From assembly GCA_024401715.1 (NCBI GenBank), contig JAKSKO010000012.1, positions 1 to 43,207 on the forward strand: a DNA stretch of 43,207 nt, given 5' to 3'. This DNA comes from Bacteroidales bacterium. GTDB taxonomy: Bacteria > Bacteroidota > Bacteroidia > Bacteroidales > UBA932. Both the position numbers and the translations under genes were made by a program. The first letter of the stretch is position 1. Every line of letters starts with the position of its first letter. Below the pieces are notes generated by a model. It did no database searches and was not told the origin of the DNA. It was given only the letters and a program-made list of their open reading frames with translations. Shown here in pieces: positions 1 through 9,171 of the stretch.

Positions 1-1875
1 ACCATCACCCTCACCGTGACCGTGACCGATCTGTGCATGGCTGTATGGATATGGGAAGGTTGCATGACCGTGAGTAGAGAAGAAGTTACCCACCACTACC
101 TTTGTCTCTGGCTCGTATGGAGTGAAATCATACTCGAAAGCAGAATTGAAGAGGAACTCGTGTGTTGTATGAGGAATGCTCTGTGAAAGTTTCGGAACAG
201 TGCATCTCCAAGTTAAAACCTCCTCCTGTGCAGTTCCAGGGAAATGTGTAGCTTTTACAGTAATTGTCTCAGCCTCAACATGTTTAGTCTCTGAATTGCC
301 TGTCACAAGAAGTACCCAGTGGCCGAATGTCTGGCTGAATACAACCTGGACATCGTTATTGCTAGGATTGCTCCTTGAGAAAGAGTACTCTACATCTTTG
401 GATTCAGGGTCAATCTCATTCTCCGGATACTCTGCCTCAGCTGCGTCATCAAAAGATTTCAGAACTACGGCAAACTGTACCGGATCTACAGGCTCCGGCT
501 CACGAACAAAGACTGTGCTGGTATAGTAAGCGGCAGCTTCGCGAACATCCACTGACGAGGTTTCAATGGTCCAGGTCTTCTTTTCAAACTCGGCATACTT
601 GGCAACGATAGTGAATTTATGGGCAGGGATAGCCTCAGCAGTAGCAATGCTGATCTGTTGCTGTCCCGGAGCATATTCAGGAGAGTATACCACATATGGT
701 GTACCGTTCTCGTCTATCACTGTGAAAGCGGTCTCTGTGGTCACATCAATTCTCTCGCCTTTTGCAAGGTCATCAAGATAAGCGTGGAGAATCATTGTGA
801 GGTCTGCGTAATCAACATCCGGCTCTGACTCGAACATGAACCTGAATGCTGACGCAGTGTTGTCTTCTGTGCACTCTGGAATATGGCAATCAAGTTTCAC
901 CATTCTCTGCTGTGCGCTGCCCTCATGGAGATATGCATAAACTGTGACATCCTCTGGCTCTACTTTGAGAGTCTTTGCGTCACCGGTTGCAACCAGAGTC
1001 CAGTATCCAAGTCTCTCATTGAACACGACGTCAACAGTGTTCGTGGTAGGATAGGTTCTGGTAAGTGAATAACTCAGATAAGGAGCCTTAGGGTCGATCT
1101 CTTTGTTCTCTGTAGGGAGAGTCTCGTCGAACGCGTGAAGAAGGGCGACGAATCTGACAGGCTGGCCCGGCTCCGGTTTCTCACCGAAAGTGAACACTGA
1201 ATAATGAGTTGCATCACCGTTCAGCATAACCTCTTCTGTTTCTACTGTCTTGGTAAGCACTTTGCCGTCATACTCTGCCTTAACTGTGAATGTATGTGCA
1301 GGGATTATCGTCTGGGATACAATCTGAACAAGTTTCTCATCCTCTGAATATGAAGGAGTCTCAACAGTATAAGCCTTGCCTGACTCATCAGTTACAGTGA
1401 ACTTGGTATCCTTGGTGACATTCTTCACGTCGATTGCAACATAGTCATTGAACAATGCAGTAAGGGCAAGATTCAAGCGTGCCACCTCGATGGTAGGCTT
1501 GCCACAAACGATGGTTGCAGAATAATATGCCCTTCCGCCTGGAAGAACCTCGTTAATAATAACTTGAGCATCACCGGTACGTCCGCTGAACTCTGCATGA
1601 ATGCTTACAACCTGCTCCTGAAGGGCCTTGTTACCCTCTAGGATAAGTTTGTTTCCTTCACGCTTGATTACTGAATTGGCTGTGCTTGAATACTCAAGGA
1701 CAGCGGTAGAAGACACATCTTGTCCAGTGAGGCCGTCAAGCACATTAACGGTAATCTCCGCCTTGGCTGGATCGGTCTTAAAGGTGGTCTGGATACCTTC
1801 AAGATGACAAGAAGATACGAAAACACCCAAAACAGCTGCAGATGCAGTCGCCAGGTTTCTAAAAAACTTTTTCAT
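1..1875 (-). CDS. Repeat-containing surface lipoprotein, 3' end outside the window
   Basis: The frame is open from an ATG at 1875 to base 1, giving 625 residues with no stop, so the C-terminus is missing. The N-terminus is a lipoprotein signal (MKKFFRNLATASAAVLGVFV followed by SSC, Cys about 23), which predicts an outer-membrane-anchored protein. After a first beta-rich region (about 30-150), two tandem units of about 207 residues follow, at about 152-359 and 378-584. They share FTV-DE-G, IPAH-FT, EPEP--PV-F, EIDP, GYW/GHW-L--TG and a Cys near the unit end. The last visible residues are rich in His and Gly (HGHGEGDG). An AAAGG sits just upstream, and the start is 12 bases after the YjbH-like gene, so it is likely the end of that operon. 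From memory it resembles the DUF3869 lipoproteins of Bacteroides; that assignment is unchecked. Function is unknown. Confidence 0.8.
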   Translation of the reverse strand, partial: MKKFFRNLATASAAVLGVFVSSCHLEGIQTTFKTDPAKAEITVNVLDGLTGQDVSSTAVLEYSSTANSVIKREGNKLILEGNKALQEQVVSIHAEFSGRTGDAQVIINEVLPGGRAYYSATIVCGKPTIEVARLNLALTALFNDYVAIDVKNVTKDTKFTVTDESGKAYTVETPSYSEDEKLVQIVSQTIIPAHTFTVKAEYDGKVLTKTVETEEVMLNGDATHYSVFTFGEKPEPGQPVRFVALLHAFDETLPTENKEIDPKAPYLSYSLTRTYPTTNTVDVVFNERLGYWTLVATGDAKTLKVEPEDVTVYAYLHEGSAQQRMVKLDCHIPECTEDNTASAFRFMFESEPDVDYADLTMILHAYLDDLAKGERIDVTTETAFTVIDENGTPYVVYSPEYAPGQQQISIATAEAIPAHKFTIVAKYAEFEKKTWTIETSSVDVREAAAYYTSTVFVREPEPVDPVQFAVVLKSFDDAAEAEYPENEIDPESKDVEYSFSRSNPSNNDVQVVFSQTFGHWVLLVTGNSETKHVEAETITVKATHFPGTAQEEVLTWRCTVPKLSQSIPHTTHEFLFNSAFEYDFTPYEPETKVVVGNFFSTHGHATFPYPYSHAQIGHGHGEGDG

Positions 1876-1887
1876 CCTTTAATTGTT

Positions 1888-3099
1888 TTATTTGTTTAAC
1901 TTTTTTATTTCCTTCTTTATATAATATGGGTTGAACGCATTGTCGTTCATTATGTTGTCCGAAGCCTCAAACTTCACTTCCCTGTACCATCTCTGTTCGT
2001 TGTTGGCATTATAGCTCATGCCCATCTGGCCCGATGTGGTCACACGCGGCACATACTTGTAACGCTTGTACCTGTGCGGCGGAAGAGCCACGGAGAACTT
2101 GAAACCTCCGTTAGTCTTCGCATAGGAGTTAAGTCCCTTTTCCAGATAGAAGCCGATGCTCACGTATCGGAAATGCCTTATCATATCAAACCGGATAGAA
2201 TAGTCTTCCAGCAGGTTCTCCCTTATCCTTGCAGTGAAGGACGTCTCGGCCAGAGGCCAGTAATAACCGGCTCCTATGCCGAAGAAAGGGCTGAGCTTGG
2301 GATCCATGTGGAATTGGAAGCCGTCAAAATAGCAAAGTCCCAACATGGAAAAATACCCTTCCACCCAGAATCTGGGATTGAACGGCATGCGGTATTGCAG
2401 TTCAAGCGCAGCACCCCAACGGTTGTTGGAGAAAACGCCCACGGTTGCCTTGCCGTACACGTCACCCGGAATCCTGAAACGCTGCGAGAGCGTAACCATG
2501 CCGGGATGTATCTTGCCTTCCCTTTCGCCATATCCGTCATTGAAGAGGGGAATCTTCACCTGATATGACAGTTTGGAACCTGGCCACAAAGAAACCTCCA
2601 CTGCAGGATTCAACTGCCACAAGGATTGATATACCTGAGTGATAATCAGATTCATAAGCGAAACCTGAGGATACACGGTAATATCCACCTTGCCGAAACT
2701 GCTGCTGGTCTTCTTCTCCCTGCGCACCATTTCCCATGCCTTTCTGTCCAATCTGTGGGAGACATCCCATTCTCCCAGAACAGAGTCGTATTTCAAAGAA
2801 ACTCTTGGTACATCATAGTCAGTGACAATCATCCTGACGTCTGATGCCTCCAGGATGCCCTTCTCACCCAACAAACGGATGGCAGCGGCAATACCTGAAG
2901 CCTGAAGCTTGTATGCATCGTTCTGGATGGCCACCACAACAAGCGAATCGTTCTGCACAACACGGATGTTGGCATAACCCGCTTCCCGCAAAGCCTCCCT
3001 TGCGCCATCAATATCAACCTGGGCCCAGAGCATGGAAACAGGCAGAAAAAAGACGGTCACAAACGACAACAATCTCCTATTCAAACGGCAAAGGTACAT
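1888..3099 (-). CDS. YjbH/GfcD-like exopolysaccharide-associated outer membrane protein
   Basis: A protein of about 403 residues with a Sec signal (Arg-rich start, hydrophobic core, cleavage after MLWAQ). A short region of about 70 residues after it (AREALREAGYANIRVV, then L-V--QND-YKL-A-G) resembles the N-terminal part of YjbH. The rest is alternating aromatic/polar strands typical of an outer-membrane beta-barrel. YjbH/GfcD proteins accompany exopolysaccharide or group 4 capsule export genes in Proteobacteria. Here the gene directly follows wza-like and wzz-like genes, which supports the same role; the family call rests mainly on this context plus the N-terminal similarity. A GTG at 3102 directly precedes the chosen ATG at 3099. 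A promoter-like element overlaps this start (see findings), so the start is not certain. Confidence 0.7.
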   Translation of the reverse strand: MYLCRLNRRLLSFVTVFFLPVSMLWAQVDIDGAREALREAGYANIRVVQNDSLVVVAIQNDAYKLQASGIAAAIRLLGEKGILEASDVRMIVTDYDVPRVSLKYDSVLGEWDVSHRLDRKAWEMVRREKKTSSSFGKVDITVYPQVSLMNLIITQVYQSLWQLNPAVEVSLWPGSKLSYQVKIPLFNDGYGEREGKIHPGMVTLSQRFRIPGDVYGKATVGVFSNNRWGAALELQYRMPFNPRFWVEGYFSMLGLCYFDGFQFHMDPKLSPFFGIGAGYYWPLAETSFTARIRENLLEDYSIRFDMIRHFRYVSIGFYLEKGLNSYAKTNGGFKFSVALPPHRYKRYKYVPRVTTSGQMGMSYNANNEQRWYREVKFEASDNIMNDNAFNPYYIKKEIKKLNK

Positions 3100-3132
3100 C
3101 ACTTAATATGAAATAGCAAGGAAAAAATCAAA

Positions 3133-4281
3133 TTATTTTTTCAAATCCGCCAGAATCTCCATTGCTTTGTCCCCGAACAGTACCCATGCGGCACCAACAC
3201 AGCAGAAAAGGAAAGTGAGAATTATCAAGGATTTGAACCTTGACGGATTTCCTATATTGGCAACCACCGCAGGACTTACTACAGTGAACACCGGAGTCTC
3301 CTGCTGCACCTTGGCCTCCGCCATCTGAAGCTGCTGGCAAACCTGGTTGTAAAGGGTGAAGGCAAGATTGGTCTCGTTCTGCAGGCGCTCCTGCTCTATG
3401 CGTATGCTCTGACGGGTAAGGCCATGGTTGGCATCCACATACTCGGCATATTTCTTCTGGATTGCATAATAGTTGTCGCGGGCTTCCTGTGCAAGACCCT
3501 CATAATAGGCAACATCCTTGCGGGCTTTTTCCGTACGGTAGCGCACCACGTAGGTGAGAAGATTCTCAACTATCTTGTCGCACATCTGTTTTGAAATGAC
3601 AGCGTTCTGGGTCCTTGCGGAGATTGTTATCACTCCCGTTTTCTTATCTACGGACACCGAGATGCTTTCACGTATAGCCTCCAGGATTTTCTCCTGCTCT
3701 TTGGTCAATTTCAAAGGATTGATATTATGATACCCTCCTTCTTCTATCTCTTCTTCTCCAGTTATAAGAGCCTTGATCTGATCTTTCACCCAGAATAATG
3801 CTTTGAGAGGAGCGTTAAGCACAAAGTTGGCAATAACGCCCCACCACGGTCCGTCCCGATACTCATAATAATAGGTATACAGATCCGTCTGCACGGGCTC
3901 ATCCCTGAACTGGGGAACAGCCACCGGCATGGAAAACAGCTCCACAAGGAAAGGATCGGAGTTTATTATCTTCGGATACAGATCCGGATACATCGCATCC
4001 ATTGTAGGTCCCAGATTGCTGAGATTCACACCCGCCAAAGAGGCAAGAGAACTCATGCTGCTGGAAAGGCCGGTTTTCTGTACAATCTCCGGAGCAAGGG
4101 TTGCCGTGGAATCGAACTTCTTCGGAAGGTCTATCACAAGGATCAGGGCAACCAATGCGGAATAACAGCCCCACTTGAGGCAGAACTTCCAGTTCTTCAG
4201 GAGTTTTTTCACATACTCCATGATATCTATCTGGCCTTCATCCACTTGCGGGATATTCTGGTTTGTATAATTCTCGTTCAT
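3133..4281 (-). CDS. Wzz-type polysaccharide chain-length determinant (co-polymerase)
   Basis: 382 residues with the two-membrane-segment layout of Wzz/PCP proteins. There is a cytoplasmic N-terminus with a DIMEYVKKLLKNWK-type lead-in, TM1 at about 33-51, a large periplasmic part with a helical coiled-coil stretch at about 250-335 (AYYEGLAQEARDNYYAIQKK and onward), and TM2 at about 352-372 (LIILTFLFCCVGAAW). No Walker motifs or tyrosine-rich tail follow TM2, so it lacks the BY-kinase domain of Wzc and is a PCP without kinase. Such proteins set polysaccharide length and dock with Wza at the inner membrane. It starts 6 bases after the wza-like gene, so translation is probably coupled. Confidence 0.88.
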   Translation of the reverse strand: MNENYTNQNIPQVDEGQIDIMEYVKKLLKNWKFCLKWGCYSALVALILVIDLPKKFDSTATLAPEIVQKTGLSSSMSSLASLAGVNLSNLGPTMDAMYPDLYPKIINSDPFLVELFSMPVAVPQFRDEPVQTDLYTYYYEYRDGPWWGVIANFVLNAPLKALFWVKDQIKALITGEEEIEEGGYHNINPLKLTKEQEKILEAIRESISVSVDKKTGVITISARTQNAVISKQMCDKIVENLLTYVVRYRTEKARKDVAYYEGLAQEARDNYYAIQKKYAEYVDANHGLTRQSIRIEQERLQNETNLAFTLYNQVCQQLQMAEAKVQQETPVFTVVSPAVVANIGNPSRFKSLIILTFLFCCVGAAWVLFGDKAMEILADLKK

Positions 4282-4287
4282 ATGTTT

Positions 4288-6720
4288 TTACAGTAGTATT
4301 CTCAAAAGTGAAGCAACCAAAGTACCCATAGAAACAACAGAGTTGGTTATCGCCAGCGTCTCTGCAACGGAAGCAGCACTGCGTGTCTTTTCCTTCTTTG
4401 ACGGGATGATAATCTCACAGCCCGGCTCTATGTATTTCGCAGATTTTTTCTTCGACACATTGCCGTTCATGTATACAATGTAGGCTTTGCTTCTCTTTGC
4501 ACCGCTTCCATATCCGCCGGCTTTATTGATGTAATAAGAAAAACGCTCGCCGGACTTGTATGTAACCGTGTTCGGGTACATCACATCGCCCACAATCTTA
4601 ACGGTTGAAAGGTATTCCGGAACAAAAAGGTGGTCACCGCTGCGGAGTTCTATATCATAGTCCGAGCCCGGGTTCTCAAGTGCCTTGTCCAATTCCAGGG
4701 CAACGGTGTATGTTCTTGCCAGATCCAGTTTTTCCACAGACACGGAGTCCTTAGGACCCTTCTGTCTGGCGATACGGGTTGCAGCATTTCGGAGGTTCAT
4801 CTCCTCTTCATTTATCACACGCGTAAGAATTGCACCCCTTGTATAGGCGTGAGGGGTAAGTCCTCCGCTTCTTTCAACCAGGTGTGAAAGACGCTCATGA
4901 TTGGTAAGAAGGGTGTATCCGCCCGGAAAGGCAACCTCTCCGCTTATGCTGACGTTGCTCTGAACCCTGTAGCCAGGACTCTTTCTGATACGTACGATAT
5001 CATACGGCTCAAGTTTGAACTGTATGCTGTTGTCCATCTTGAGGTCTAGATCCAGCGGGAAGGTGAACACCTCTGCAAGCTGGTCTGTAGGCATCTCGCT
5101 TGCCGGGTCCATAAGACGGCGCGCAATCTCCACCCTTACGGATGAAGCGCCCCTGAGAAGACCGCCGGCCTGAAGGATAAGATCCTCAATGGTCATGTTC
5201 TGGGCATAAGTGAATGTGCCCGGACGTGCAACATAACCCTCGATGGATATGGTGCCGAGATCATAAAGTTCATGAATGCCGGGGATAATGAGAATATCAT
5301 TTTTGCGCAAAGGTATATCCGCAATAAGTCCGCTCATAATGCCGCCCACGTTAACAGCCATAACCTCTGGAGTGAAATCCTCCTGCTGGCGCAAAAGGCG
5401 TGCACGCTCCAGGAAGGCATCTTCCATAAGGCCGTCGGCATGCTGGATAAGCTGTTTTACAGTGGATATGTTGTCACACAGCTCATATATGCCCGGACGG
5501 AACACAGAACCGCGAATCTCAATCCTGTTGGAGAAGCGGTCCAGGGTGGAGCCCACAGAAACGGCATCACCTATGCAAAGGGCAGTTGAAGCATAGTCGG
5601 CCTTGGCAACAGACAGTACCTGACGCTCCAGCTCTCCCTGACGGATTACGTTAACCTCCTCTGTGTATGCATCTGCATCAAAACCGCCGGCATACTCGAT
5701 GAGGTCCTTGACAGTCTCGCCGTCTTTAAGTTCGTAGTACATAGGGCGCTTCACGTTGCCGCTGATGTTGGCGTAATTTCCGTAAAGCGGTACGCGGATA
5801 ACGTCACCGTCCTTAAGCTGGAAGTCATAGTCGTTGTGGCCTGTAAGCATGAAAGGATAGATATCCACAACTGTGTAAAGCTTGCCGTCACGAATGAGTT
5901 CTATGGCACGCACCGTACCCCTGTTGGTTACGCCGCCAGAAACATACAGGGCATGGAATATGGTGCTGAAAGAGCTTATGCGGTATGTGCCCGGAAGGCT
6001 TACCTCACCAAGGATATTCACCTGGATGGTGCGTATGTTTCCAAGGGTGAGGGTTATCTCCGACGCAGGCTCGTCACCGTCTATACTGCTGTATTTCTGA
6101 GCGAATTTCTTGCGTATCAGCTCGTTGGCTCTCTTAATGGACAGGCCGTTAAGGTAAATAGGGCCCACCTGGCTAACCATGATTCTTCCCTCAGGAGAGA
6201 TGGTCTGACGGAAGCTGGCCTCGTTCTGGCCCCAGATATCAACAACAACCTCATCACCAGGGCCAAGTATATAGTTCTCCGGAGTGGGGATGTTCAGGTT
6301 CGGCTCGAAGCTGAGATGCTGGCCCTTGAAAAGATTGTGGCCGAAAATTGCACGGCTGCCGGAATCTTTTCCTGCCTCAACAGGATCCGGTGCGGATGCA
6401 GCCACAAGTTCCAGGTTGTTTGCTGCATCCATCGCGTTGTCGTTACGCGCGTTAGAGCGTACTGCAGCCGATGAGGTGGATGAAACATCGGCAGAGATGG
6501 TCTCGCCACCCTGCTGGCTTTCATACTTGTCCTTGATTCTCTGCATCTGCTCCACGCTTACGCCGCGTGAAAGCAGTTCCCTGCCAATCTGTTTTTCTCC
6601 CTTGCCGCTGGCCATAGAGCTTTTTACATAGCTTACAACAGCCTCATCGCTCATCTGCGCCGAAGCAACGGCAACAGAAAGACCCAGAGCGGCAATCGTC
6701 AATGTTATTAATCTTCTCAT
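4288..6720 (-). CDS. Wza-family polysaccharide export protein with six SLBB domains
   Basis: 810 residues with a Sec signal (MRRLITLTIAALGLSVAVASAQ) and no lipobox Cys, unlike Proteobacterial Wza. A polysaccharide-export domain lies at about 145-215 (YILGPGDEVVVDIWGQNE). Six SLBB repeats follow, each with the pattern I-G-V--PG-Y----T---LI--AGG, starting near 232, 320, 400, 490, 595 and 715. The C-terminus is hydrophobic (about 785-810, ending SLLRILL) and could be the helix that forms the outer-membrane pore. The family exports capsule or exopolysaccharide through the outer membrane. About 800 residues with many SLBB copies is the usual Bacteroidetes form. It heads the export trio and lies 25 bases downstream of the aminotransferase, so it may share that gene's promoter. 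Confidence 0.92.
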   Translation of the reverse strand: MRRLITLTIAALGLSVAVASAQMSDEAVVSYVKSSMASGKGEKQIGRELLSRGVSVEQMQRIKDKYESQQGGETISADVSSTSSAAVRSNARNDNAMDAANNLELVAASAPDPVEAGKDSGSRAIFGHNLFKGQHLSFEPNLNIPTPENYILGPGDEVVVDIWGQNEASFRQTISPEGRIMVSQVGPIYLNGLSIKRANELIRKKFAQKYSSIDGDEPASEITLTLGNIRTIQVNILGEVSLPGTYRISSFSTIFHALYVSGGVTNRGTVRAIELIRDGKLYTVVDIYPFMLTGHNDYDFQLKDGDVIRVPLYGNYANISGNVKRPMYYELKDGETVKDLIEYAGGFDADAYTEEVNVIRQGELERQVLSVAKADYASTALCIGDAVSVGSTLDRFSNRIEIRGSVFRPGIYELCDNISTVKQLIQHADGLMEDAFLERARLLRQQEDFTPEVMAVNVGGIMSGLIADIPLRKNDILIIPGIHELYDLGTISIEGYVARPGTFTYAQNMTIEDLILQAGGLLRGASSVRVEIARRLMDPASEMPTDQLAEVFTFPLDLDLKMDNSIQFKLEPYDIVRIRKSPGYRVQSNVSISGEVAFPGGYTLLTNHERLSHLVERSGGLTPHAYTRGAILTRVINEEEMNLRNAATRIARQKGPKDSVSVEKLDLARTYTVALELDKALENPGSDYDIELRSGDHLFVPEYLSTVKIVGDVMYPNTVTYKSGERFSYYINKAGGYGSGAKRSKAYIVYMNGNVSKKKSAKYIEPGCEIIIPSKKEKTRSAASVAETLAITNSVVSMGTLVASLLRILL

Positions 6721-6745
6721 AAATGATATTATTGTTTTCAGAGTA

Positions 6746-7957
6746 TTATTTCAAATTTTCCACGGCCTCCTTCACGCGGCGGAAAGCCTCAACAAGCTTG
6801 TCTTCCGAAGTCGCATAAGAGAAACGGATGCACTCCGGGCTGAAGAAAGCAGCGCCCGCAACAGCAGCCACATGGGCATACTGAAGCAGATACATGGCCA
6901 GGTCGTCAGAGTTGCCAATCACATGTTCACAACCTTCCGCATCGGTATATTTCCTGCCGAAAAGGCTGTCTATCTTAGGGAACAGATAGAATGCGCCGTC
7001 AGGAACGTTAACTTCAAAACCGGGTATCTCCCTTGCAAGTGAAACTACAAGGTCTCTGCGGCGCTGGAAAGCGGCACGCATGGTCTCTATGCAATCCTGC
7101 GGGCCGTCATAGGCAGCCTGTGCAGCTTTCATTGCTATGGTGCAGGTGCAGCTGGTATACTGGCCCTGAAGCTTGTTGCAGGCCTTGGCAACCCAAGGCT
7201 CGGCCGCTATCCAGCCTATACGCCAGCCTGTCATTGCATAAGCCTTGCTTACACCGTTCACAATGACGGTGCGCTCTTTCATGCCTTCGCACTGGGCTAT
7301 GCTGTTGTGCCTGCCTACGTAATTGATATGCTCGTATATCTCATCGGAGATAACCATTATCTGCGGATAATCCTTCAGAACATCGGCCAGGGCCTGAAGC
7401 TCTTCCGCAGAATATACGCTGCCGGAAGGGTTTGAAGGGCTGCAAAGAAGCAGGGCACGTGTCTTCGGGGTGATGGCAGCCCTAAGCTGCTGCGCTGTCA
7501 TCTTGAAACTGTTCTCAATTCCGCAAGGAACGAAAACCGGAACGCCGCCTGCAAGCTTCACCATCTCTGTGTAACTAACCCAGCATGGAGTTGGAAGAAT
7601 CACCTCATCCGCGTTGTCCACAATAGCCATGATGGTATTGCACAAAGCCTGCTTGCCACCAGTAGACACTATAATCTGCTCCGGAGCATAATCCAGCCCG
7701 TTCTCTTTCTTCAGCTTTCCGGCAATTGCCTTGCGAAGCTCCGGAAAACCCGGAACAGGTCCGTATTTTGAGAAATTGTCATTGATGGCCTGAACTGCCG
7801 CCGCCTTGATGTGGTCCGGAGTGTTGAAATCCGGTTCTCCCAGGGAAAGGGAGATTACATCCACGCCTGCAGCTTTCATTTCAGCCGCCTTTGCCGCCAT
7901 CACGAAAGTGGATGACGTTGCCATATTCTGGATTCGTTGTGAGACTTTTGCTTCCAT
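6746..7957 (-). CDS. Class I/II PLP-dependent aminotransferase, aspartate aminotransferase-like
   Basis: 403 residues, full length for fold-type I aminotransferases of the aspartate aminotransferase Ib group. Visible signatures are SLGEPDFNTP near 38-47, the PLP phosphate-binding STGGKQAL near 98-105, NPSG near 186-189, SDEIYEH near 204-210, the Schiff-base lysine in SKAYAMTGWR (K238, with R246 of the phosphate site), and a C-terminal RFSYATS carrying the substrate carboxylate-binding Arg. Expected reaction: reversible amino transfer between aspartate (or another amino acid) and 2-oxoglutarate in the cytoplasm. The exact substrate cannot be read from sequence. A promoter-like sequence lies 39-70 bases upstream. 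The export genes follow on the same strand after a short gap, which looks positional rather than functional. Confidence 0.9.
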   Translation of the reverse strand: MEAKVSQRIQNMATSSTFVMAAKAAEMKAAGVDVISLSLGEPDFNTPDHIKAAAVQAINDNFSKYGPVPGFPELRKAIAGKLKKENGLDYAPEQIIVSTGGKQALCNTIMAIVDNADEVILPTPCWVSYTEMVKLAGGVPVFVPCGIENSFKMTAQQLRAAITPKTRALLLCSPSNPSGSVYSAEELQALADVLKDYPQIMVISDEIYEHINYVGRHNSIAQCEGMKERTVIVNGVSKAYAMTGWRIGWIAAEPWVAKACNKLQGQYTSCTCTIAMKAAQAAYDGPQDCIETMRAAFQRRRDLVVSLAREIPGFEVNVPDGAFYLFPKIDSLFGRKYTDAEGCEHVIGNSDDLAMYLLQYAHVAAVAGAAFFSPECIRFSYATSEDKLVEAFRRVKEAVENLK

Positions 7958-7995
7958 ATTGCCGCTTTTTATCTGTGATAAAACACTTTAACGTG

Positions 7996-8027
7996 CAAAG
8001 TTACGGCTTTTTACTTGTTTTTGCAAG
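7996..8027 (-). promoter_or_regulatory. Bacteroides-type promoter upstream of the aminotransferase gene
   Basis: On the minus strand there is TTG (8026-8024), 20 bases, then TAACTTTG (8003-7996). This fits the Bacteroides consensus TTTG / TTG, 19-20 nt, TANNTTTG. It overlaps the last codons of the upstream araC-type gene and would give a leader of about 35 bases for the aminotransferase. The match to consensus is seen in the sequence; activity is inferred. Confidence 0.6.
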
Positions 8028-9114
8028 AGCCCGAAGCATGACGCCAGGCATCGGGAGTCTCCCCCGTCATCTTCTTGAAAACACGGGACATATTGGATGC
8101 TGTTCCGAAGCCGGTATCCATGGCGATGTCCTCCAGGGAGGCATCACTTTCCATCAGGGCTTTCTTGCATTTTTCCAGACGGATAAAGTGAACGTACTCC
8201 GTAAAGGACATGCCGAATTCGGCCCTCATCATCCTGGTGAAATAGGTTCTGTTGGTGCCAAGCATGGCCACGACATCGTCTATGACAAGGCCCTGGCGCG
8301 TACATATGTCCGTTTCTTCAAAAATATGACGCATACGGGTGGCCAGACGGGCATTGGCGCTGATGAAATTCTCCATCTGGACCTGCTGTTTGTCTTCCGC
8401 CGTAATGATGGGGTGAAGATCCATCTTCAAGGCTATTCCGGCAAAACCCGCACTGCACAGCAGGACATAGACTATGAAATATATCCATATGAAAGGGTTG
8501 CCTGCCCAATAGTTTTGCGGAAAAAGATGGTACACTATCGCAAGAAGGGCACAGATGCAGCCCCAGGCAAAGAAAAGCTTCATGGATTTGGTATAGCGCA
8601 GCTCGTAACGTATCATCTGGTTGCGATACACAAGCAGGCGCCGCAGCACCAGCAGGGTCTGAAGCATGATTATGAGACTTTCTATTCCGAAGTGGAGCAC
8701 GTTCAGGCCATTCTTGAAAAAGCAGATGCAATGGGGATATATGATATCGTAGGTTCCTCCCCCGCTGCCCACATAGCTGAGATCGATGCATATGTTCGGC
8801 ACAAGCATCAAAAGAATGAGCAGGAAAAGCGCAACCGAAGTTGAATTCAGCCAGTACCTCCCCGTCTGATATGAAAAATACAAATAGCAGGAGGGCACTA
8901 TGAAGCACGAGAGGGATGCCTGGAAATAGTACAGCCACAACTCCACGAAAGAATTTCCGTAAATCTCTGAAGTGACAAGGGCGTTTACGATAATTGTGGT
9001 AAGAATCACCATCAAAAGACCAGCTTCCACATAACGTGCGCGACGCATCTTGTGGAAAATTGCCGATAAGGCAGCCAGCAGTACCGGCAGGAGTATCAAA
9101 TACCGCATATACAT
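8011..9114 (-). CDS. AraC-family regulator with a multi-pass membrane N-terminal domain
   Basis: 367 residues in two halves. Residues 1 to about 235 are strongly hydrophobic, with about seven predicted membrane segments (for example YLILLPVLLAALSAIF, ALFLLILLMLVPNICI and PFIWIYFIVYVLLCSAG). Residues about 255-360 form an AraC DNA-binding domain: a first helix-turn-helix (VIDDVVAMLGTNRTYFTRMM), the linker EFGMSFTEYVHFIRLEKCKKAL, then a second helix-turn-helix with the family signature (LEDIAMDTGFGTASNMSRVFKKMTG, quoted in part). This architecture puts a DNA-binding domain on a membrane sensor. It is divergent from the fimbrial operon with 157 bases between, so that operon is the likely target, though this is inferred. 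A second Met lies at 9108. Confidence 0.85.
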   Translation of the reverse strand: MYMRYLILLPVLLAALSAIFHKMRRARYVEAGLLMVILTTIIVNALVTSEIYGNSFVELWLYYFQASLSCFIVPSCYLYFSYQTGRYWLNSTSVALFLLILLMLVPNICIDLSYVGSGGGTYDIIYPHCICFFKNGLNVLHFGIESLIIMLQTLLVLRRLLVYRNQMIRYELRYTKSMKLFFAWGCICALLAIVYHLFPQNYWAGNPFIWIYFIVYVLLCSAGFAGIALKMDLHPIITAEDKQQVQMENFISANARLATRMRHIFEETDICTRQGLVIDDVVAMLGTNRTYFTRMMRAEFGMSFTEYVHFIRLEKCKKALMESDASLEDIAMDTGFGTASNMSRVFKKMTGETPDAWRHASGSCKNK

Positions 9115-9171
9115 GGCCGATTTGTTTTTTCTGACTTAAAGTTAACACTTTGGGGCCTAAAATAAAATACA

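Noticed and set aside
1..60. CRISPR-like or satellite repeat in the CCATCACC/CCGTGACC tract
   Set aside because: It is a coding His/Gly tract read from the minus strand, too short and without spacers.
176..1068. Several short plus-strand frames at the left edge
   Set aside because: They are antisense to a continuous 625-codon minus-strand frame with a signal peptide and internal repeats.
5836..6474. Open frame of 212 codons on the plus strand
   Set aside because: Antisense to the SLBB export protein; no recognisable features.
7891..8844. Open frame of 317 codons on the plus strand
   Set aside because: It crosses the aminotransferase start and runs antisense to the AraC regulator, whose domains are clear.
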